From: Leclercia sp. UBA7405
GTDB lineage: Bacteria; Pseudomonadota; Gammaproteobacteria; Enterobacterales; Enterobacteriaceae
Assembly: GCA_002469605.1 (NCBI GenBank)
Contig: DKMV01000028.1
Span: forward strand, 457-14,496
DNA: 14,040 nt
Direction: 5' to 3'
Of the stretch, positions 7,518-14,040 are shown in pieces (positions within the stretch are counted from its first letter, which is position 1; every line of letters begins with the position of its first letter). The notes under the pieces were generated by a model. The model was not told the DNA's origin and did no database searches. It was given only the letters and a program-made list of their open reading frames with translations. The position numbers and the translations under genes were made by a program.

Positions 7518-7646
7518 GTGCGACCCCGAATTCCGGGCAGCGTCTTGTCACAATATGATAACAATTCACTTTACAGGCGCAGCCAAAATTTCCCTGGTGT
7601 TGGCGCAGTATTTCGCGCACCCCGGTTTAGCCGGGGTCATTTTTTT
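7518..7646 (+). ncRNA. arcZ: Hfq-dependent small RNA ArcZ
   Basis: ArcZ is an Hfq-binding regulatory RNA. In E. coli it activates rpoS translation, represses several mRNAs including arcB, and is repressed by ArcA under low oxygen. The identification rests on position (between elbB and arcB, + strand) and on the 3' half. The run TTTCCCTGGTGTTGGCGCAG (7589-7608) matches the seed of the processed E. coli form, and the terminator is the same type. The terminator stem is ACCCCGG/CCGGGGT (7619-7625 with 7631-7637), loop TTTAG, then seven T (7640-7646). The 5' half differs from E. coli and has its own small stem (CCCG/CGGG at 7525-7537). RNase E processing is expected near 7588. The terminator overlaps the last codons and stop of arcB on the other strand. 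Confidence 0.92.
7619..7646 (+). terminator. Rho-independent terminator of arcZ
   Basis: A 7-bp GC-rich stem with a 5-nt loop is followed, after CA, by seven T residues on the + strand. On the - strand the same stem lies immediately after the arcB stop but lacks a T-tract there, so it should not stop arcB transcription efficiently. Confidence 0.9.
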
Positions 7647-9970
7647 CTGCTCTCCACCCAGGCTTTCAGCACCGCCACGTCGTTCTGCCACTCCTGCTTC
7701 ATCTCTTCTATCCATTCACCAACGTTATCAGACCAGGCAGGCAGATCGGGGCTCTGGATCTGCTGACCAAGCTGTTGCAGCCGACGTAAACCCACCGAGC
7801 CCGCTGCACCCTTGATCTTGTGGCCCTCTTCCACAATGCCTTTCTGATCCCTGGCGGTCAGGTTGGACTCCAGCACCTCCAGATAGCCCGGCATCATCTT
7901 CTCGAACACGGCCAGACCATCGGTGATCAGCTTCGGTCCGACCAGCTCGATATACTGCTCAAGCATGGCGGTATCCAGCAGAGTGTGCGCTTTGTCGGTA
8001 TCAACTTTCGTCATGGTGCTCTCCTCGTCGTCACAGGTGTCCCAGAACTTCTTAATCATGGCGGTGAGTGCCGGCACGGACAGCGGCTTACTCAGCACGT
8101 CGTCCATCCCGGCCTCCAGATACTCTTTTTTGTCCTTCAGGACGTTCGCGGTCAGGGCCACCAGCGGCGGTAGCTCGTCGCGGGAATAACGGCGGGTCAG
8201 CTCGCGGGAGATATCCAGCCCGGTCATATCCGGCAACTGGATATCAAGCAGCAGCAGGTCGTACTCGCCAGGGGTAAACATCTCCAGCGCGGCCGTGCCC
8301 GTCATGGCCACATCTACGCTGCAACCCAGCTTCTCCAGCACCGAGCGGGCGACAATCACGTTCAGTTCGATATCTTCGACCAGCAGCACGTGCAGGGCTG
8401 GCAGCGGTAAATCGTCCTGCTCGAAGGTATCTTCCACCTCTTCCGCCACCGCCGGGGCATGCACGCTGAGAGAAAACACCGAGCCCTGACCCGGCTTGCT
8501 GGATACGGTAATATCGCCGCCCATGCTTTTCGCCAGCCTGCGGGAGACCGCCAGGCCAATGCCGGTGCCGGTAGCGGGTTTACCGCCCTGGCTGTCCTTC
8601 ACCTGATAGTACATGGCGAAGATCTTATCCTGCTCCTCCTGCGGAATGCCGATCCCGGAGTCTTCGACCTCGAAATGCAGCATATCCCCTTCGCCGTAGC
8701 GCACCCGCACCGCCACCTGGCCCTGCTGGGTAAATTTGACCGCGTTGCTGATGAGGTTCCACAAAATCTGACGCAGGCGCGTGCCGTCGGTGACCACCTT
8801 ATGCGGCAGCGGCAGGGCTGGCTCCATCACAAAGCGTAGCCCCTTCTGCTGGGCCTGCAGGCCGGAGAGGTTTTCCAGATCGGCGAGGAAGCTGGTGAAG
8901 TCCACCGGCTGGTTATCCAGCTGCACTTTACGCCGCTCCATCTTATCCATGTCGATAATATCGTTGAAGATATTACCCAGCGTGACCGCCGAAACGTGGA
9001 TAGTTTTGAGATATTTTTCCTGTTCTGCGGTCAGCTCGGTATCAAGCAGAATGCGGCTCAGGCCGACGATGCCGTTCAGCGGCGTGCGCAGCTCGTGGCT
9101 GATGGTGGAGATAAAGGTGGTTTTGTCCCGGCTGGCGCGCTCCAGGGCGTCCTGATAACGCTTACGCTCGGTAATATCGCGGCCAAAGCCCATCAGGCCG
9201 TGGCGCTTACCCACCCGGTCGTAGTAAGGAACTTTACGGATCTCAAAGCAGGCTTTACGCCCGTCCGGGTAGTCCAGCCACTGTTCGTAGGTCAGGGAGA
9301 CGTTATGGCGGAAGACTTTCTCATCCGTCTCGATCACCTTCGCCGCCGCCTCTTCAGAGTAGACATCCTGCGGCTTCAGGTTAATCAGCTGTTTCTCGCT
9401 CTTACCGGTGAGCAGCTCCATGGCCCGGTTGCAGCCGGAGAACTCCTTATCTTCGTTGCGATAGAAGACCAGATCCGGTGAGGCATCCAGGAACGAGCGC
9501 AGGAAAGAGGATTGCTGCTCCAGCTGGATCTGGGTCTGCTCACGCTCTTTCATCTCGACCTTGAGCTGATCCAGAGTGACGCGGCGCGCCGCTTCGGCTT
9601 TCTCGCGATCCGAAATCTCCTGATTGAGCTGGGCGATGTTATCTTTGAGCTGCACATTAAGCTTCAGGTCACGCTCGCGCATCTCCTCCAGCTTCTCCAC
9701 CAGCCGGGAGAGGCGCTGGCGCGACTCTTCAAGCTGCTCCACCACCACCGACAGAAAGTAGACCGCCCAGGGGGTAATCAACAGGCCAAAGAAAATAGAG
9801 CGGATAACGTCAATACTCTCGACCTGGCCATGCAGCACCATGGTCACCGCCATCTGTACCACAATCGCCAGCACCACTAGCGCCAGGGCCAGCAGCATGG
9901 AGAAGCGCACCAGGCCAAGCTTCATCATCAGATCGACGTAGTACTGCGCCAGCATACGAATTTGCTTCAT
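7637..9970 (-). CDS. arcB: Aerobic respiration control hybrid sensor kinase ArcB
   Basis: ArcB senses quinone redox state and phosphorylates ArcA to reset respiratory gene expression. From the ATG at 9970 it is 777 aa, one less than E. coli; the frame stays open ten codons further upstream. Domains in order: two membrane helices (about 22-45 and 58-77), a coiled-coil linker (about 78-150), a PAS domain (about 153-270) with redox cysteines Cys180 and Cys241, and a kinase core with His292 in SHELRTPLNG. The ATP lid motifs are NLISNAVKF, EDSGIGIP and GTGIGL. A receiver domain has Asp576 in LLLLDIQLPDM and an HPt domain has His717 in EEGHKIKGAAG. Extra cysteines occur at about 550 and 646. It lies downstream of lptG on the same strand, with yhcC missing. 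Confidence 0.97.
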   Translation of the reverse strand: MKQIRMLAQYYVDLMMKLGLVRFSMLLALALVVLAIVVQMAVTMVLHGQVESIDVIRSIFFGLLITPWAVYFLSVVVEQLEESRQRLSRLVEKLEEMRERDLKLNVQLKDNIAQLNQEISDREKAEAARRVTLDQLKVEMKEREQTQIQLEQQSSFLRSFLDASPDLVFYRNEDKEFSGCNRAMELLTGKSEKQLINLKPQDVYSEEAAAKVIETDEKVFRHNVSLTYEQWLDYPDGRKACFEIRKVPYYDRVGKRHGLMGFGRDITERKRYQDALERASRDKTTFISTISHELRTPLNGIVGLSRILLDTELTAEQEKYLKTIHVSAVTLGNIFNDIIDMDKMERRKVQLDNQPVDFTSFLADLENLSGLQAQQKGLRFVMEPALPLPHKVVTDGTRLRQILWNLISNAVKFTQQGQVAVRVRYGEGDMLHFEVEDSGIGIPQEEQDKIFAMYYQVKDSQGGKPATGTGIGLAVSRRLAKSMGGDITVSSKPGQGSVFSLSVHAPAVAEEVEDTFEQDDLPLPALHVLLVEDIELNVIVARSVLEKLGCSVDVAMTGTAALEMFTPGEYDLLLLDIQLPDMTGLDISRELTRRYSRDELPPLVALTANVLKDKKEYLEAGMDDVLSKPLSVPALTAMIKKFWDTCDDEESTMTKVDTDKAHTLLDTAMLEQYIELVGPKLITDGLAVFEKMMPGYLEVLESNLTARDQKGIVEEGHKIKGAAGSVGLRRLQQLGQQIQSPDLPAWSDNVGEWIEEMKQEWQNDVAVLKAWVESRKK

Positions 9971-9976
9971 AGAGGA

Positions 9977-9982
9977 TTCCTT
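9977..9982 (-). promoter_or_regulatory. Ribosome binding site fixing the arcB start
   Basis: Read on the - strand this is AAGGAA, 6 nt before the ATG at 9968-9970. It supports the MKQIRMLAQYY start and excludes the ten-codon extension to 10000, which would contain it. Confidence 0.7.
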
Positions 9983-9999
9983 CACGGCTTCATCGCACA

Positions 10000-10005
10000 A
10001 TAATA
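10000..10005 (-). promoter_or_regulatory. Candidate arcB promoter -10 element
   Basis: On the - strand this reads TATTAT, preceded by TTGAG and located 29 nt before the arcB ATG. The hexamer 17 nt upstream (CAACGC) is a poor -35, so the call is tentative. If real, arcB kept its own promoter after the rearrangement and the breakpoint lies to its right. Confidence 0.3.
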
Positions 10006-10009
10006 CTCA

Positions 10010-10069
10010 AATTCCGGGCAAGGCGTTGAAGGTTGTGCGAAAAAGTGCGGCGTGGGACGAAGAGAAGTG
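10010..10069. other. Probable breakpoint interval of a chromosomal inversion (arcB/lptG junction)
   Basis: This roughly 60-nt interval separates the arcB leader from the lptG terminator hairpin. As I recall the E. coli map, yhcC lies upstream of arcB, while lptFG-pepA is over 1 Mb away on the other side of oriC. The segment therefore joins two normally distant loci. No insertion sequence, long repeat or inverted repeat is visible in it. The call is inferred from gene order, not from a junction motif. Confidence 0.6.
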
Positions 10070-10095
10070 CCTCACTCCCGCAGCGGGGAGTGAGG
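10070..10095 (-). terminator. Hairpin downstream of lptG, weak intrinsic terminator
   Basis: CCTCACTCCC (10070-10079) pairs perfectly with GGGAGTGAGG (10086-10095), a 10-bp stem with a 6-nt loop, 10 nt after the lptG stop. On the - strand the stem is followed by CACTTCTCTTCG, a pyrimidine-rich but poor U-tract. Some read-through into arcB is therefore possible. Confidence 0.6.
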
Positions 10096-10105
10096 TAAAG
10101 CGAGA

Positions 10106-11188
10106 TCAGGAGCGTCGGAGCATCAGCCAGAGGCTGATAAGGAAGAACGACGCGCTGGGCAGCAGAGCGCCAATCACCGGCGGAATGCCGTAGACCAGGG
10201 TCAGCGGGCCGAAGATCTGATCCAGCACGTAGAAGACGAAGCCGAAGCTGATGCCGGTAACCACACGTACCCCCATGGCCACGCTACGCAGCGGCCCGAA
10301 GATAAACGACAGGGCCATCAGCATCATCACCGCCACCGAGAGCGGCTGGAAGATTTTGCTCCACATATTGAGCTGGTAACGCCCCGCATCCTGGCCGCTC
10401 GACTTCAGGTACTTCACATAGTTGTGCAGGCCGCTGATAGAGAGCGCATCCGGATCCAGCGCCACCACGCCAAGCTTGTCCGGCGTCAGGTTGGTTTTCC
10501 AGGTCCCGGATACTGTCTGTGAACCGGTGATCTGCTTTGGATCTTTCAGGTTAGATTCATCCACCTGCGACAGACGCCAGACTTTATTTTCCGCATCGAA
10601 GGTTGCCGAGGCCGCATAGCGCACCGCCTGCAGACGACGCTGGTCGTTAAAGCTGTAAATGCTCACGCCGCCGAGAGAATTATCCCCCTTCACGCGCTCA
10701 ATATAAACAAAGTTATTGCCGTCTTTCGCCCACAGCCCCTGCTGGGTGGAGAGCAGCGAACCGCCATACATCGCCTGCGCACGGTAGTTACGCGCCATCT
10801 GCTCGCCCTGGGGCGCGACCCACTCGCCGATGGCCATGGTCAGCAGCACCAGCGGGATGGCGGTTTTCATTACCGACAGCGCCACCTGCATACGGGTGAA
10901 GCCGGAAGCCTGCATCACCACCAGCTCGCTGCGCTGGGCCAGCATCCCCAGCCCCAGCAGCGCCCCTAACAGGGCCGCCATCGGGAAGAAGATCTGAATA
11001 TCTTTCGGCATGCTGAGCAGGGTATACATCCCGGCGCCCAGCGCGTCGTAACTCCCCTGCCCGGCTTTTTTCAGCTGATCGACAAACTTGATGATGCCGG
11101 AGAGAGAGACCAGCATGAAGAGGGTCATCATGATGGTGGTGAAAATGGTTTTACCGATATAGCGGTCTAAAACGCGAAACGCCTGCAT
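10106..11188 (-). CDS. lptG: LPS export permease LptG
   Basis: LptG pairs with LptF and two LptB subunits to form the inner-membrane transporter that pulls LPS into the LptC-LptA bridge. The 360-residue protein has the LptF/LptG (YjgP/YjgQ) layout. It has three membrane helices in the first third (about 12-35, 60-85 and 98-125), a periplasmic beta-jellyroll (about 130-265) and three C-terminal helices (about 275-358). Recognisable stretches include MQASGFTRMQVALSVMKT (coupling helix to LptB), GLWAKDGNNFVYI and the conserved GRYQLNMWSKIFQPLSV. Length equals E. coli LptG. Its ATG overlaps the lptF stop by one base (TAATG on the - strand at 11186-11190), so the two are translationally coupled. 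Unlike in E. coli, the next gene downstream is arcB. Confidence 0.97.
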   Translation of the reverse strand: MQAFRVLDRYIGKTIFTTIMMTLFMLVSLSGIIKFVDQLKKAGQGSYDALGAGMYTLLSMPKDIQIFFPMAALLGALLGLGMLAQRSELVVMQASGFTRMQVALSVMKTAIPLVLLTMAIGEWVAPQGEQMARNYRAQAMYGGSLLSTQQGLWAKDGNNFVYIERVKGDNSLGGVSIYSFNDQRRLQAVRYAASATFDAENKVWRLSQVDESNLKDPKQITGSQTVSGTWKTNLTPDKLGVVALDPDALSISGLHNYVKYLKSSGQDAGRYQLNMWSKIFQPLSVAVMMLMALSFIFGPLRSVAMGVRVVTGISFGFVFYVLDQIFGPLTLVYGIPPVIGALLPSASFFLISLWLMLRRS

Positions 11189-12288
11189 TACACCGCTCCT
11201 TTACGCATAAAACGGGCCCTGATACGGCGCATCGGCACGGTGTCCCACAGGTTAAGCGCGACGGCCAGCAGCAGGTAGAGGCCATTCACGACCCAGGTCC
11301 AGACAACCGGATCGATTTTGCCTTTGCCGCCGTTGGACTTAATGGATGTCTGCAGCAGGAAGAACACCAGATAGAGCAGCATCGCCGGCAGCATGGAAAG
11401 AACACGCCCCTGACGCGGGTTGACCACGCTCAGCGGCACCACCATCAGCGCCATCATAAATACGGTGAATACCAACGTAATACGCCAGTGCAGCTCAGCC
11501 CGGGCGCGATCGGTATCGGTGTTTATCAGTGTGCGCATATTCATCTGCTCGGTATCGCTGGGATCCAGCGCCACCGCCTGATGGCCAATAATTGCCTGAT
11601 AATTCTGGAAGTCGGTAATGCGGAAATCCCGTAGCAGGGCGGTGCCTTCGAAGCGGGTGCCTTTGTTCAGCGTCACTATCTGCGAGCCGTCTTTGGTCTG
11701 GGAAAGCTGACCCGAATCGGCGACTACCACAGAGGGGCGAGCGTTGCCCTTAGGGCGGATTTGCGCGAGGAAAACGTCATTGAACCGGCTGCCATCCACG
11801 CTTTCAATAAAGAGCACGGAGTTGCCGTCTGTCGCCTGCTGGAACTGGCCCTGCGCCAGCGCCGCCATGCCGGGGTTCGCTTTCGCCTCGGCCAGCACCT
11901 CATCCTGATGGCGGGAAGACCAGGGGCCAGCCCACATCACGTTGACTGCCGCCACAATGCCGGTGAAGAGTGCCAGCACCATCGCGGCTTTCACCAGCAC
12001 GGCTTTACTCAGGCCACAGGCATGCATGACGGTAATTTCGCTTTCGGTATAAAGCTTACCGAGCGTCATCAGCAATCCAAGGAACAGGCTCAACGGCAGG
12101 ATGAGCTGTGCCATTTCAGGCACGCCTAACCCGAGCAGGGAAAGCACCAGATTTGTAGGAATTTCGCCGTCTACCGCCGCGCCGAGGATCCTGACCAGTT
12201 TCTGACAGAAAAAAATCAGAAGCAGGATGAAGAGTATCGCCAGCTGGCTTTTAAGCGTCTCCCGCACCAGATATCTTATGATTATCAC
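11188..12288 (-). CDS. lptF: LPS export permease LptF
   Basis: LptF is the second transmembrane subunit of LptB2FG. It is 366 aa, the E. coli length, with N-terminal helices at about 12-33, 55-78 and 98-120, a periplasmic jellyroll, and three C-terminal helices from about residue 270. The cytoplasmic stretch SEITVMHACGLSKAVLVKAA is the coupling helix region that contacts LptB, and WAGPWSSRHQDEVLAEAKANPGM follows the third helix. Translation begins at a GTG (12286-12288), as in E. coli as far as I recall, and no clear Shine-Dalgarno precedes it, implying modest initiation. It is divergent from pepA across a 261-nt region and heads the lptF-lptG pair. Confidence 0.97.
   Translation of the reverse strand: MIIIRYLVRETLKSQLAILFILLLIFFCQKLVRILGAAVDGEIPTNLVLSLLGLGVPEMAQLILPLSLFLGLLMTLGKLYTESEITVMHACGLSKAVLVKAAMVLALFTGIVAAVNVMWAGPWSSRHQDEVLAEAKANPGMAALAQGQFQQATDGNSVLFIESVDGSRFNDVFLAQIRPKGNARPSVVVADSGQLSQTKDGSQIVTLNKGTRFEGTALLRDFRITDFQNYQAIIGHQAVALDPSDTEQMNMRTLINTDTDRARAELHWRITLVFTVFMMALMVVPLSVVNPRQGRVLSMLPAMLLYLVFFLLQTSIKSNGGKGKIDPVVWTWVVNGLYLLLAVALNLWDTVPMRRIRARFMRKGAV

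Positions 12289-14040
<1,752 letters not shown>

Noticed and set aside
7619..7637. The GC-rich stem as an arcB terminator
   Set aside because: On the - strand the bases after the stem are TGCGCGAAATAC, not a T-tract. The T-run is on the + strand and belongs to arcZ.

Overview
The window is chromosomal core DNA from a gamma-proteobacterium of the Enterobacterales. It is most likely an Enterobacteriaceae genus close to Escherichia, Klebsiella or Enterobacter. Almost every protein has the same length as its E. coli counterpart, as I remember it, and the same catalytic residues. Examples are KdsC 188 aa, LptC 191, LptB 241, sigma-54 477, Hpf 95, PtsN 163, RapZ 284, NPr 90, LptG 360 and LptF 366. 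I cannot name the genus from the sequence alone. I see no mobile element, prophage, CRISPR array, tRNA or rRNA gene. No stretch over 300 bases lacks a gene.

Left block (1-6041, + strand): the end of kdsD, then kdsC-lptC-lptA-lptB, then rpoN-hpf-ptsN-rapZ-npr. The first half serves lipopolysaccharide: KdsD and KdsC make Kdo, and LptC/LptA/LptB move finished LPS from the inner membrane across the periplasm. The second half combines sigma-54, the ribosome hibernation factor, two members of the nitrogen phosphotransferase relay (NPr and EIIA-Ntr) and RapZ, the adaptor that controls glucosamine-6-phosphate synthesis through small RNAs. Genes are tightly packed with stop/start overlaps. One hairpin between hpf and ptsN may tune downstream expression.

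Middle block (6038-10000, - strand): arcB, elbB and mtgA. The + strand between elbB and arcB encodes the small RNA ArcZ (about 7518-7646). Its terminator runs across the arcB stop codon on the opposite strand. npr and mtgA converge and overlap by 4 nt. The yrbL gene found between them in E. coli is absent.

Right block (10070-14040): lptG and lptF (- strand), a 261-nt divergent promoter region, and pepA (+ strand), which runs off the end about six codons before its expected stop. LptF and LptG form the inner-membrane LPS transporter with LptB, so genes for one machine lie at both ends of the window.

The most notable point is the arcB/lptG junction. In E. coli these loci are over 1 Mb apart and lie at nearly equal distances on either side of the replication origin. 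The gene orientations here are exactly what one inversion around oriC would produce. The window therefore seems to contain the breakpoint of an origin-symmetric inversion, or an assembly join imitating one. It leaves arcB downstream of, and on the same strand as, the essential lptFG operon. I found no previously undescribed defence, toxin or biosynthetic system.
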